From positions 17,630,501 through 17,694,500 of the forward strand of contig CM020517.1 in assembly GCA_009823395.1 (NCBI GenBank): a DNA stretch of 64,000 nucleotides. The letters are read 5' to 3'. The position numbers were made by a program, and so were the translations under genes. The notes beneath the pieces are model-generated. The model searched no databases and had not been told where the DNA came from. It worked only from the letters and a program-made list of their open reading frames with translations. Positions 37,546-50,302 of this stretch are shown one piece after another. This DNA comes from Thamnaconus septentrionalis (lineage: Eukaryota; Chordata; Actinopteri; Tetraodontiformes; Monacanthidae). Positions within the stretch are counted from its first letter, which is position 1, and the number at the start of each line of letters is the position of its first letter.

Positions 37546-39342
37546 CAAAGCTGTGTCTTCTCACCTCGTAGACAGAAACGAAAATTTAGCATTTCAGAAC
37601 CAGACTTTGAAGACAAGAAAACAAAACCCAGTGACGGACTGCTTGGACTTTTGACACCAGCAAACAAGTGGCCTCTAACCATCGCATGTCTCCGTCACCA
37701 TCACTAACCACAGTGCAGCTGTCTGCTGTGTCCTCCCTAGAGACAAGCTCTGGGTTTTCAGGTCTACCGTCGCCAGCTGAGCTCATTTGTCAAGTGGGAT
37801 TAACTCTGAATGTAAACGGAAGGGGTCAAAGACGAGTTAACCGGCCAGTGGATCTGATGAGCAGCACAGCAGTGACTCCAGACTTCCTCTTTGCTTCTCA
37901 TCACTCTGCTTCCCCTCCGCCCGCACGTCTCAGGCTTCAGTGGGGACCTTCCAGGAAACGTTTTGTTTCTTGAGGCGCCGCCGGAGACTGCGGAACGTGA
38001 GGACTTTTGAGTCAGGCTCCTCAGCCTCTCTGGATTGGGACCTTCCAGGAAATCGCTTTTGACATTCAACAGCCTTGAGGTGGCGCCGCACACGGCAGCG
38101 AAAGGCCTCGAATTCCATCAGAGACTCATCATGGAAGGTGAAACATCGACGGAACAGCTCAGCAGATGTTGTGAAGGTTAAATGATGTTTGAGTCGGGCT
38201 CTTTCCTCCTCCTGAAAACCATGCGGTGGTGCTGGACTCTCTGGATTGAGGTAATTGTACTGTCTGCAGGCCTGACCAATCGATCACGCTAAGCTGCTCA
38301 ACGACATCTTCAACAGCCTCAAGGTGGAGAGCTCAAGAAACAAGTGTCAGATTTTAGCCCTCAAAATGCCCTCTTACAAAATGGCCTTATGAACGCGTCC
38401 CAAAGAAAACAAACACATTGCAGACACGGTTTTAACATCTTCACAGCGAGTGTTTGATGCGAGTCTCTGGGAATTCTCGCTTCCAAAATTAATTTCCAAA
38501 CAACTCCATCTTGTCGTCTAACTTGAAGACAAAACCAGACTGAAGCTCCCACGCTGCAGCCGAGACTGAAACAGTCAGACGCCAGATGGGTCTCTCGCAA
38601 ACTTTTTTAAAAAAATAGTCCATCACAAAGAAAAGGCGTTAATTACTCTTCCGCAGAATCCGTAACGCAAATGTTGGCAAGTCGCACAGGGAGAAAAATC
38701 TGTGCAAAAATAAATAAATAAGCACAATGAATGGATGATCTGTTTCTCTCTCTCTGTGTCGGACTGTGAGATTAGCAGAGCGGCCACACAGACCCAGCGG
38801 ACAGAAACGGCCCATGGTGCCCCTGGATTGTTTTTCCTCCCCAGCAAAAGCTGCAACCTGTCCAGCTGCCAAGGAGGAACAATACGCCGAGCAGCGGAGG
38901 GACGATAGATTTGGCCTTGATACGACACTGATCAGAGAGCCGGAAGACAACACTGCTGCAGTGCCGCCAGAGGAACAACCTTCCCCTGGCGGGGGTCGTC
39001 TGGAGCTGCAGAGCAAAGTCAACTCAACTGGAGGTTTGTGCAACATGACAATCACAACTTCATCACTGGCCTTTGCTTAACCCAGGCTTTTTTTTTTTTT
39101 TCTTACTCTCATGTAAAGTGACTTAGAGTGTCCTAAAAAACTTGAAGACAACAACCTCCCTCTGCCTTCTGCTATCTCTGCTCTCCTCCACTGGATCCTT
39201 CTGGCTGAGTTTGAGAATTGAATCCCGGGTGTAATCCAACAGCTCTCTCCACTCCTCACCAGGGAACATTATTGATTTCAGTTATTGTCACACTCCAGCG
39301 CAGTGTTACTCTGGGGCGAAGGAGACGGCTGAGGAGAGGCTG

Positions 39343-39469
<127 letters not shown>

Positions 39470-42443
39470 GAGTCCACCAGCAGCAGCGTGAGACACAGTA
39501 GTTTGATGGCTGGAGTAAAGACGTCGAAAACTCACAGGTGTCGCGCCTCGCTGCCAGCACTGAACTCTGACTTTATTCCACACAGAAAAAAAAAAAGTAT
39601 ATATATATACATATATATACATACATATATGTTATATTATATTTGCATTGTCTATTAGAACTGTTGGGCAGGCTTGGTGAAAAAAAGAATTGTTGTGGGT
39701 GACGGTACCAATAGAAACTGCAGATGGACAGTTAACAGGGATTCCTGATGCAATACATGACAAACGCATTGACTGTCCAAAAACTGCTTTCCACCGCTTC
39801 ATCAAAGAGTCGAGACTGAAGCAACTAAACATCCCCCTCACCAATGAAGGCCTTGGGAAAACAGCGTTTTGAAAAATGAATGCGTCCATGAATCACAGCC
39901 GCTACAACCGTCTTCTTAAGGATTTAAAAATTTACCGCACATTATGATTCACGGTAGGAGGTGAAGCCAACGGTCCACTTCTCAGCCTTCCAGGAAACAG
40001 CTTTACATTTATTGGACACCACGCAGGAGAGTGAGTTCCGTGTCAAAAGGTGCGTGGCGTGTGCGGCTTATTTGCATGATGAGATCGGGCGCCGCTCGCG
40101 AGTCTTCAGGCAGAGAAACTGTGTTGAATAATGTACAGCAGAACAGGAGGGTGGCGGGGGGACTAAAAGGCAACTCAGTGTCGCCATGTTTCCGGCCAAC
40201 AAAATATATAAAAGGTGCAAGCTGGAGGGGAAACTGCACACTGCACGCCTGCTAATAGCACTGAAATGACCTGTCTTGGTGCACCTCGAAAAAGAATATT
40301 AGAAACACTGCATTTAGTCGACAATTTACACACTACAACCGCTGTTTCATAAAAACACTTCAGCGTGAAGACCCGCAGATATAAAAGGTAAAAAAAAGAA
40401 ACAAGCGCTCTGTTTTATTATCATTTCTCCGCCGGAGCCTCCAGGGCTCCAGGTCCTGCAAGGAAACAGAGCTCAAAGTCAAAAATCTGTGCTGCCAGTT
40501 CTGCAGACTGTGCACGCAGCTCAATAATTAATGCGCTGAAAGTAACTTTCCCTGCAGGATATAGACATTGGTACAAAAGCTGTGCGAGGCCAGCAGAGAC
40601 AGCCAGACCACAAGAGATGGAGGCTTTTCAAATAAATAGGCCCACTTTAGGAAAATACTAATTTGCTTTGAAGCCTCTGGAGCGTGGAGTCTACAACTCC
40701 ACACATACAGCAGCACAGCAAGGAGAGGCTCGGCCAGATACGTCTCACCATCACCGTCCTTGCACTGAGAGAGAGTCTAGAGTGCAAAAACTATTCTCAC
40801 TACTGTGGAAGCCTGACAAGCACCAGCTTGTCAATACAAATGAACATCTACCAAAATTGCTGACTAAAAAATTGGGATAACGTGATATCGAAGTAAACGG
40901 AGTGTAAATCATCTCGACTCTGCAGCCTACATCTCTTCTCTTCATAAATGCAGTTGTCTTCCGTCTCCAGTGTGGAACAGTTGGCCTGCTAGGTTGAGCC
41001 CTGGCCTGCCAGAGCCAGGCTCCAGGAGTTGCTCTTCACCATCGTGACTCTGCGTGAGCTTTGTTGTTGTAAACTTGTGCCTTGGAAAACTGTTGCTGCA
41101 GTTGTGTTTTCATTTTCCTCCACTGCAGAGCACACAGCCTGGTCGTGCAGTTGTGTTTTCACTCTTACAATGGGCACTGCACTGGGACAATGTGGTTGGA
41201 CACCTCCCTGCTGGAATATACGCTTGCTACCGGCACTGCACCACTTCATTAATACGCCAGTTCACTCGCTGTCTGTCAGTGTGGGACACCGAACGGCCTG
41301 TCTGTCGTCAAAGCAGCGGTGAAACCTGAAGACACCACTAAGTTGAGTTTTCTCTCACTTTTCCATACTTTGCTGTGCAGGAAGCCTGATGAAGAGCTTC
41401 TAATGGGAAAGGCTCCCAGCTCGTGTGTGAACCCGATCGACGCTCTAAAGCTCAACATGATGCCGGTTTGTTGTTTGCTTTGTAGTTTGTTTTGTTTGCC
41501 CACTGTTGTTGTGCGATGCACCGAGCCGCCTGGAAAAGGTCCAACATGAAACGGAGCATCTCGCCAGTTACTGTGGAGGCTTCGGTCAATGAATTGATTC
41601 TCCTCCTCCTCCTGCATATGTTCACAGGGACAGAGATAGCCGCCAAGCCAATGCCCTGGCCACGCCCCCAACTTCCATTCACTTCAGCGGAGTTCACCCG
41701 GCGAATATGCTAAAAACGTTTCAGGTCGTTTCAGTCGTCCCATCAGCCATTTGAAAGGAATTTATTATTGTATAGTCTGTGGGAAAAATGCTTCCTGGGC
41801 CCATGGGATTATTTTGCTGCAGTACCTCCAGTGGCCATTGGGAAATATCGGCACGGCGTCATATTGCCAGTCCGGTATCCGGTTCTCATAAATACATCCA
41901 TGGCCCTAGCCCAGAGTTTCTCAACTGGTGAGTTGTGCAGCTTCGTGGGGTGTCGTCTTCAAAATTTAAATATATATTTTAAATTTGATTTTTATAAAGA
42001 AAATGTTGGACATTTATTTTGCAGGACATACAATTCAATTCAATAATTTAAATAATTTATACTATTTTTTTTGTATTTTGTAATTTTATTGTACTAGTCA
42101 TAATAGAAAGTGGGCTAGCGTTTTTAATTGTTGTGGAATAAATTTGGCCCCCCCACCTCCTGGACCACTCCCATCCTGCAGCACACGCAATGCATTCCCT
42201 CTGTCTGGCTGTTAACCACCAACATCTTTTATCGCTCCCTCATTTCCAAGATGATTCCTGCGATTAGCAGCAGGCAGCGGGGGTTGCCATTCATCATGTG
42301 TCACACGCGCCGCTCTATTATTGTGCACCCTCGCCCGCTGAGGAGACGCACGCGCAGCCTCTTAACACTGCGAGGAGAAATTAACTTCACTTCACGGCCT
42401 CCATTAAAGTCGCACTGGAACATTCTCGCACAGAGAGAGCGAG

Positions 42444-42444
<1 letters not shown>

Positions 42445-42479
<35 letters not shown>
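42445..42479. repeat. (GA)17 microsatellite
   Basis: GA tract with further impure GA to about 42510. Confidence 0.9.
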
Positions 42480-42487
<8 letters not shown>

Positions 42488-42717
42488 CAGAGAGCAGAAG
42501 AGAGAGAGAGCTGAAAAACAGCTTGAAAAAGTTCAGGGTTTGGGTCTGAAAAAGTGATGGCAGGTCAGGTGGGTTAAATGGAAGAAAACCCTTCTGGATG
42601 GCTGTTTTATTAGCAACTAAAAAAGAAAGTATATATGAAGATGACATTTATGAACCAAACAAATCCAAGTAGTTTGATTCTTGGTTTTACAAGCAATGTA
42701 AAATTTAAAAAATGACT

Positions 42718-42768
42718 ATTTCCATGATGTTTCCATGATGTTTCCATGATGTTTCCATGATGTTTTCA
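42718..42768. repeat. 11-bp tandem repeat, about 4.5 copies
   Basis: The unit TTTCCATGATG is repeated four times with no mismatch, then a partial TTTTCATGG copy. It abuts the SINE at 42783. Confidence 0.95.
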
Positions 42769-42782
42769 TGGATTCTCGGGTA

Positions 42783-43047
42783 TATGGTATATTGACTGCA
42801 CTTACGTGCATTCCAGCACCTTCCCAAAGAGCTTCACATTGGCCTCTCATTCACCCATGCACTCACACACTCATACACCAACGGGTGGCTGCTGCCATGC
42901 AAGGTGCTGTTAGCCCCATTGGGAGCAATTTAGGGTTGAGTGTCTGGCCCAAGGGCTCTTCAACATGTGGACAGTTGGAGTCGGGATTCTAACCGCCAAG
43001 CCTTCGATCATCAATCTGCGGCCCACTCTACCAACTCAGCCCATAAT
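42783..43047 (-). mobile_element. tRNA-headed SINE copy (family 2)
   Basis: On the minus strand: GGGCTGAGTTGGTAGAGTGG (A-box-like), GGCGGTTAGAATCCCGAC (B-box-like with one change), then GTCCACATG, CCTAAATTGCTCCCA, CAGCACCTTGCATGG and GTGAATGAGAGGCC. It is the same family and order as 33170-33415, and lies about 240 bases below exon D. Confidence 0.7.
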
Positions 43048-43281
43048 GCTGCCATCAGGCAGGTACATGGCACCTATGTGGTCCTACCCAGTCCCAAACG
43101 GCACAGTCATACAACTGAACTGCAGCTTTGGGAATTTTCACTCTGAAGTGACCAGAAAGAAGATTTTAAAGCCCAGAGGGCATCAAAATCCCCACAGGAG
43201 ACGGCGTCCTGGTTGAACGACACAGCAACATCGCAGCTAAAACAAAAAAAAAATAAAAGCAGCAGTGCTGCTGGTACTTAC

Positions 43282-43553
43282 ATCCCACCATCATCATGGC
43301 CACAGAGAAGATCTTCTCGCCGTCTGTGGTGGGAGCAATGTTGCCGAAGCCGATGGTGGTCAGGCTGGTCATGGTGAAGTACAGCGAAGTGATGTACAGC
43401 GAGTCTTTGCCAGGGCCGCCCTCCCACTGGCCGGAGCCGCTGGCGTTGTAGCGGTACGGCGAGCCAATGTTAATGGCCAGCTGGTAGAGCCAGCTGTCCA
43501 TCTTGATGGTGTTGGTGGCCTCGTCGATGACCTCGTAGTCTCCGATGCTGTAC
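43282..43553 (-). CDS. kcnh5: kcnh5 exon D: S5-pore turret, selectivity filter and start of S6
   Basis: Exon of 272 bases: one base completing a split tryptophan codon, 90 codons, and one base of a serine codon. The acceptor is cacctgaacag before GTACAGCATCGG and the donor is gtaagt after GTGGGAT. It reads [17 protein letters not shown], then [16 protein letters not shown], then [19 protein letters not shown] and [15 protein letters not shown] is the K+ selectivity filter, as in EAG and ERG channels (GYG in most other Kv channels). The turret carries an N-A-S sequon that could be glycosylated; N-glycosylation in this loop is known for EAG channels. It precedes the largest intron. Confidence 0.98.
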
Positions 43554-44886
43554 CTGTTCAGGTGGCAGAGGGGAAGCAGCACACTGACATCTCTGGCCAA
43601 CACCAAGTGGGACTGGCGGATGAGGGGCGTTCACACGATCACTGAGGATCGTTTCCAATTGAGAAAGCAGACTGTTGCGTTTTGCATGGACGTTGAAAAG
43701 AGTGATCAGTTGCATTTGTGGGTTCCAATGATGCATCGAGGCAGACAGATGGAATACTTTACGTTACGTTAAGTGAAGACAATGCTTGTAGGTTGAAGAT
43801 GCTAATAGATCTAAGAAGTTAAAAAACATTTACACTATAACATATACAGTATATACACAGTTTTCCCATTGGTCTCTCACTTAAAGTAACTCATATTCAA
43901 CCTTGTTGAGTTTGTTTTGCGGCTCTATTGGAACGGCAACACCAAGGATATTCAAAAAGGTTTTAATATATTGAGAATATTGACTATTGGGAGTTTTTTT
44001 TTTGCATGATGCGGCAAATTCTTGAATTACGTAAAATAAAATTACAAAAAAACTATTAATTATTAACCGTAGATAATATGTAGGCAGTTTGACAGTGAAA
44101 CTGTGATTTCATTACAGTGAAACGAGTCTCAGTAAGAAAGACGAAAGCTGCTTCACACTCATTTTAAGTAATTGTTGGCTAGTTTTTCCGAATTTCGCAC
44201 GTACAGAGTGAAGAAAGAGCGCAAAGTAAATGTGTACGTTGCTTTTCTAGAATTCCCAGGATTTTTCTCCTGCATGAGCATATATACAGTAAATAGATAC
44301 ACAATATCAAAGCCTGATCCTACTCATGCATAATAATACAGTTGTCAGATACTTTATATTTGGCTCACTTGTGTATTGCGTGTGTTGTTAACTCCAGCTG
44401 TAAACATAATCGTGAGGGTATTGGCCTGTCCTTGCATTGTAACAAACTAACAAATGAGGCGTCGCTGCTTTTGACGCTCAACATTAATTCTGTTTGGAAA
44501 TCTATGCACAGTAAACAGTGGAGTAATGTATCTAAAAGCTGCTTTTGTGCCCCTGTAAGCCAATAGCTGCCCCATGGAGGGACTCTGAGGATGTTTCCAG
44601 GTAGTAACAACTGTTCCCTCAGGGCATAAATAAATCAGGCACTCGCACGATGTAGTGCAACACGGAGAAAAGTTAATAACGACACATGTAAGTAGAGCCG
44701 CAGCAGATGCTTTGTAATATACAGGGGAGCAGTGTTTAGCATACACAGCCAATTAGGGAGAGTTTACAAAATGGACAAATTCCCAGCTGCCAGCGGGAGG
44801 CTTGGAATGGCACTAAGCTGCGAGCAAATGAGCCTTTTCTCAGTCACTGTGAAAAAAAAATCTTTTTAACGAATAAATAAATATAC
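43554..44886 (-). other. intron C-D (1.3 kb, the shortest)
   Basis: Donor gtatat, acceptor cacctgaacag. It splits a tryptophan codon (TG and G). The sequence is AT-rich with no repeat or gene that I can name. Retention would add 13 residues after [18 protein letters not shown] sequence and then a stop. Confidence 0.9.
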
Positions 44887-45044
44887 CAGATGCAAGCAAG
44901 CCAGTGAGCGACGAGTCCGAACACACACACCAGCAGGACCAGAACAGCTGCACCGTACTCCAGGTAGTGGTCCAGTTTCCGGGCCACCCGGCCCAGACGC
45001 AGCAGGCGGACCACCTTCAGGGAGCTGAACAGGCTGCTGATGCC
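44887..45044 (-). CDS. kcnh5: kcnh5 exon C: S4 voltage sensor and S5
   Basis: Exon of 158 bases: 52 codons plus two bases of a tryptophan codon. The acceptor is a C-rich run ending cccccag before GGCATCAGCAGC and the donor is gtatat after GCATCTG. It reads [40 protein letters not shown] and [13 protein letters not shown]. The regularly spaced basic residues in [14 protein letters not shown] are the S4 charges; the short LDHYLEYG linker leads straight into S5, consistent with the non-domain-swapped layout of KCNH channels. HYLEYG and GLVAHWLA match KCNH5, where KCNH1 has HYIEYG and GLAAHWMA as I recall them. There is no insert of the kind used by long KCNH1 isoforms before GISS. Confidence 0.98.
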
Positions 45045-45139
45045 CTGGGGGGGGGGAAGAGGGACAAACACGGGGTTATTACAGGACGGAGGAAAGTTAC
45101 TGTGAAAATGGAAGAAGTGCATGAAAAGAAGAGTGAAAA

Positions 45140-45492
45140 CTTTTCCATTTGAAGCACGAAGAATGCAGCACAGCAAGAAGGTTGCAGGTTCGAATCCAGG
45201 GCCTGAGGCCTTGCTGTGTGGAGTTTGCATGTTCTCCCGGTGCCTGCTGGGTTCTCCAGGTTCTCCAGCTTCCTCACACACTCCAAAAACATGCATGTGG
45301 GGTGAATTAGGGAACTAAATTAAGCGTAGGTGTGTATGTGAGTGTGAATAGTTGTGTGTCTCTATGTGGCCCTGTGATGAAGTGGCCGCTGGTCCAGGGT
45401 GCCACCCTGCCTTCACCCTCTGACAGCTGGGATGGATGGATGGATGGATGGATGGATGGATGGATGGATGGATGGATGGAATGGACGGATGG
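45140..45492 (+). mobile_element. tRNA-headed SINE copy (family 1) with (GATG)n tail
   Basis: Best-preserved copy in the window. Order: AAGGTTGCAGGTTCGAATCC (B-box-like), GTGTGGAGTTTGCATGTTCT, CCAGCTTCCTCACACACTCC, AAAAACATGCATGTGGGG, GTGTGAATAGTTGTGTGTCT, CCCTGTGATGAAGTGGCCGC, CCAGGGTGCCACCCTGCC, GACAGCTGGGATGGATGG and then a pure (GATG)n tail at 45430-45481. This composition is familiar from many teleost genomes: a tRNA-derived head with a LINE-L2-like 3' part. Confidence 0.8.
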
Positions 45493-47474
45493 ACGATGAT
45501 GGGCAAGCAAGACCATCATCATTGAGTGGACTGGCCAGGAGACGGTTAAAGTGGCGATATATCATTTCACCACTAGATGTCGGGCTTTCGCACTCCATGC
45601 AAAGCGAAACAAACCGTCTCTCTGCACATCCCCCAGCAGGCTCTGACGCAACGAGCCTCGAACCTCCACTGAGCAAACGTAAGAAGGGATATAACGTGAC
45701 CATGTCAAGTGACAGCTAAGTACAGACGCCGCAAGGAGAGGACGTTAAGAGCTGGGGCAACAGAGGCCGAGTGGCAGATTGTCCTCTGGTTCGATCCAAA
45801 GAAAGGGAACACTGGAGCACTCTGTGCTACATTGACTTGTATGAATGACTCTATATATAAATACATTTACAATACAATAAAACTTCAGCCTCAAGGGGGC
45901 GCTCCTCAGGCCCAGATAAATGCGAGGCTTGTGTCAGCAAGAGCATCTGACGTAAGAACAGATGACAAAGTAAACGTGTGCTTGGTGTGAGTGAGTAACA
46001 GTTGGAGGACCTGGTTTGTGAGCACAGCTTCAAATTAGTTGCGTACACAGTTTAAAAAGAAAGTCCCAACGTCGACCAAGCTGGAAAACATATACATCTC
46101 ATTTAAGCAGTGACTCACGGGAGTCAACCTCATTTGCGCTCAGAGCCAAAACAGCTTTATGAACTTTATGTTTACTCTCAAAGGGCCATTTATAAATGCT
46201 ATGCTGTTAGCGCTCCTTCATATACTGTCTCTGCATTACAAAAAGGTTAAAGTTACCGGTGCTCTAAGCGCTTTGCAGAGGTGTGTTTAGAAATGTACAT
46301 AAGCACATGGTTCTGAGTCATTTAGAGACCCAACCATCTCCATCTAAGCAAAAAAAAAAAAAGTTCAGAACCTCGACAAATATCATCAACCACAACTTTA
46401 AGGTCCTTCTGAATAAACGTCTCTCTTTTTGGGGTTGAGGAGATTTTGGGAGTAGTTGTAAACTTGCAGACTTTTCACGGGACTCATTCAAGTCGACGAC
46501 ACCAGATCAGTTTGACTGACTCCAACACAGCTCAGCCCAACAGCAAAAAAAAATACCACAACCGTAACACACACAATAGTACAGAGTGAGGAACCCCAGG
46601 AGCAGGAGGCTGCTGCTCTCCTGACTGCAATGAGGCATCAAATCGAGACACATTAGGGGGGAAAATAACAGCAAAAACATAACTGGAGCCTAAGCCCAAA
46701 CGGCGGCACCGACTCCGATGGCCAAAGTGCCGTCGTTCTAGAGTACAGGAGGAGTTACAGTGAGCAGCGAGGCCTTCAGCGTCAACAGCGCGACGCGTTT
46801 TTAAACCTCATTTCACACGTCAGTGCGCCCGGATGAGACGTGACAAAGCGAGCGGCTCTTTGGCTTATTTTGGCCCAACACGATGGTGCGCTGAAGGAAG
46901 AAGAGGTCCGTTTAAAAGCTGCAACGCGGCTGCAGGGGATTTACAGCCACCATGAAACTCACTCATGTAAGTGCGGAGACCTAAACACCAGAGCTTTTAT
47001 CTGCTGCTTTAAGTGCTGCTCACTTAAAATTTAAATTTCAACCATTTGGCTAAATTCACCCTGAAGTCTGCGTGTGTGTGTTTTTCCGCATCTGTCTCTT
47101 CTACAGCAATTGACAGGAATTCCAGATTTTTTTTTTTTTTACCCTCAATGACTTCTCACTGAGCAAAACGTTCAACAGATTGTAGTTTTATGAACGCACC
47201 GTTAAGCTGGAATATTACGTTTCAAGACGGGACGGGGGCGAAGCGGGAGATGTCGCATCGATCAACAAAAGAGACGACATGAAGGCCATCTTGCAGATGT
47301 CAGGACAGAAAACTCACTTTTCTGCCGGGAATAAAAAAAAAAGAGACAGTTGTGTGGGAACATAGTCAAATTATTTCGTGTTTTCAATTGTTCGAAATAA
47401 AAATAGTTAATTCAATTAGCATTTACGCTACTAGCGTTTAACGACAGTGGATCTCATGCAATATGTGTCCATCA

Positions 47475-47865
47475 CTGTCTACCAATCAGTCCATCTATCT
47501 ATTCATCTACCCATCTATCTATCTACTCATCTATCCACCTAGCTACCCATCCATCATCCATCCATCATCCATCCATCATCCATTCATCATCTATCCATCA
47601 TCCATCCATCATCCATTGATCATCTATCTATCATCCATCCATCCATCATCCATCCATCAATTGATCATCTCCATCATCCATCCATCCATCTGTCATTTAT
47701 CATCCATCATCTTCTATCATCCATCCATCCATCATCTATCCATCAATTGATCATCTATCTATCATCCATCAATCCACTGATGATCTATCCATCCATCCAT
47801 CATCCATCCATCTAGCCATCAATCCGTCCAACTATCTCTCTATCCATCCATCCATCTATCGCAAT
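47475..47865. repeat. degenerate ATCC/ATCT/ATC array
   Basis: Nearly 400 bases built from CATC, TATC and CATCATC words with irregular spacing, including the recurring CAATTGATCATCTATC. It looks like a decayed and expanded tetranucleotide microsatellite, possibly an old SINE tail on the other strand. The frames with HPSI repeats are artefacts. Confidence 0.85.
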
Positions 47866-48775
47866 GATCATTGCATCATTGCTGTGTGTGCGATGGAAGA
47901 CCACCGTTTGATGGTTGATGGTTGTCTCCGTGTCTCAGACGGCCAACAATCATCCAGAGTGCGTGGCGGCCTGCGTGCCCAACACAATACTTTCCCCCGG
48001 AGCCAATTTTCACAGAGTTATTTTTCCCAGCTCAGCCGGCCGACCCACAGGGCCCTCGGACTGTTAATACCCTGTTGTATACCACAAACTTGCTCCCCAA
48101 AACCGAGCCGGCTAAAGTAGAGGCTCCAAATAAATAAACAGAAGCGATAGTTCTCCACCACGGGAACAGCTGCCAGCGCCCCGAGGCACCCGCGCACTCG
48201 GCACAATTCGTTTTGAGACAATTAACAGAGCCGAGTGTTCGGAGCTGTGGGGGCGGAGGCTGAAAGAAGAAAGAAGAAAGAGGAGGAGCGAAAGTTTATC
48301 TGCCCCCAAACCCACTTCATTTACCACAACGACAAGAAAATGGTTTGCAACAGAGTGAAGGGCGAGACGGGTGGAGCGGCTCTGCACCGCCTCCGTCAAG
48401 CTCCTCAGCCACCGCTGAGCCAGGGCTCTTTACCAGCTCAATTTTAACCTCGCTAACAGGCCCGAGCTTCTGGCTTCCTGCTTCCCTCTGAAGATTTGAT
48501 CTCACCCTCGGAGTGTTTCTCTTTCATTATTATACCGAGACTCGCGCGCTCTTGTGAAGAGTTCGCCTGTCGGCAGAGTTCAACATCTCTCCGTCTTATT
48601 TCTCTCGAACATTTGATCCAGCCGGGATCCCAGTCGGAGCCCTCTTCCAGCTAAACTGCAATCTCTTTGGTGGGCAGGATTTTTCCTTGCAAAGGGAAGG
48701 CATCCCTTAAAGACACAGTCTCTTATATCATAATGTAACAAGAAAAAAGATTTTTAACCATTTAAAATGTGGCAC

Positions 48776-49107
48776 TTAAAGGTCCAGTAATTTGGTTTTC
48801 CTCCCCTTACAACAGTTCTAACATGTATATAAGAATATCCATAGATATGTGGACAATCCAGCTGCCTGACAGTGTGTTTATATTTAGGGCAACTGCTCAC
48901 GTCCTCAAATAAACCAACGAAGAAGAAGGTGGACGAGGTATCCAGGTTTGTGCTCGCAGGCCACCGTAGTTCACTGGCAAACTCAAGAGAGGGAGGGTAA
49001 GGCCGTCCCTATGGGGACTTATGGGAAAGAGCGCTGCAATCTAAAATGTAACCACTTGATGTCGCTGTTTCTTCCTAATATCCTCCAAATATTACACACT
49101 TAACCTT
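48776..49107 (-). mobile_element. TTAA-type inverted-repeat element, copy 6 (both termini present)
   Basis: It begins TTAAAGGTCCAGTAATTTGG and ends CCAAATATTACACACTTAAC plus CTT, with reversed family words GTGGACAATCCAGCTGCCTG, AAATAAACCAACGAAGAAG, GGCCACCGTAGTTCACTGGC, AAAGAGCGCTGCAATCTAAA and ACCACTTGATGTCGCTG. It is about 330 bp, so the part equivalent to 12840-12960 in copy 3 is shortened. Confidence 0.8.
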
Positions 49108-50223
49108 CTAAGTGTAGCGTTGAGAAATGATGGGAAATCAGGCCCCACTTGCAGTACAGATAATAAGGAGCTACCCAAGGTTGGGCAGGTTGCTCATCCA
49201 ACCTTTTTCCAATTGATGGAAACCAACCTTTCCTGAAATGCACTGCAGCTAATTGCCATTGCGGGAAGATGGGCGGCAACACAAAGCGACGACACTGCAC
49301 ACAGATATCCCACAATGGATGATTTGCTCCAAATCAATTTCCATGTTTTCCCTGGGTGGTTTTGTGTTGACAATGCATTACTGAAAAGCAGGTCAAAGCG
49401 AAACACAAACACCCTCGCAGGGTTTTCCTCAAGGGACCCTACGTGGCCGTCTCACGCTTGACGCTCGTGCTTCGCATTGTGGCCACGGCATGACAACGAC
49501 AACGACAACGACGACAAAAGTGGCGACAAAATGGGTCCAAATTGGTGTCGAGGAGGTGAAATTCTTGCCGGACATTTGGAGATTTTTGCTGCGTCATGGA
49601 ACAAAAACCACTGCTAAATTTCAGTGAAATTGATTCTTTTCCATTTCAATGTCACTGCGTCTTAAAAAAAAAAAAAGTGAAACATAAGCTTTTCTTTTTT
49701 TTTTTTTGTCCACTTTTTAAACCACAACATCCATCCGTCTTAGCAAGATTTAGCTTACACGAGTTCATTGCAATACATCAACTGACAAAAACCTCGGCTC
49801 CCAACTTGGTTCAGACTAAATATGGCGATGAATAAATGAATGATAATAAAATAAATGAAACTGTTCAAATGTCAGTGTGCTGGCACACAGAATACACAAT
49901 TTTGAATGAATCTTAGTCGATCACCCACAACACGCAAGCCAAGAACACGGGCAATCTATATTCTGTAAGCGTGCATGAGCATTTTAGTGCCTCTTATTTG
50001 ACATTTCAGTGAATCAGGCCCACTGACTGGCTGGTGGGAGCCTTTGCAGTTATGTAGCTGAGCCAAATGCTTTAAATTTGTCTGATTGGAAGTAATTTAG
50101 CAGCGAGTCATTTAAAAGAAAGTAATCAAAATGAATTTAGGGGGTGGATGAAGTGTGAAAATGGGCAAATCTTTGAAATCCACTTAACACAATTTCAATC
50201 ATCAAAGAACAACAGCACAACTC

Positions 50224-50239
50224 ACGCACACGCACACAC

Positions 50240-50275
<36 letters not shown>

Positions 50276-50302
50276 GCACACGCACACGCACACACACACA
50301 CA
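50224..50302. repeat. impure (CA)n microsatellite with CG interruptions
   Basis: About 79 bases of CACA with several CGCA substitutions; alternating purine-pyrimidine throughout. Confidence 0.95.

Noticed and set aside
47475..47865. CRISPR-like or other spaced-repeat array
   Set aside because: Units are irregular ATC words with no constant repeat and unique spacer structure; the genome is eukaryotic.
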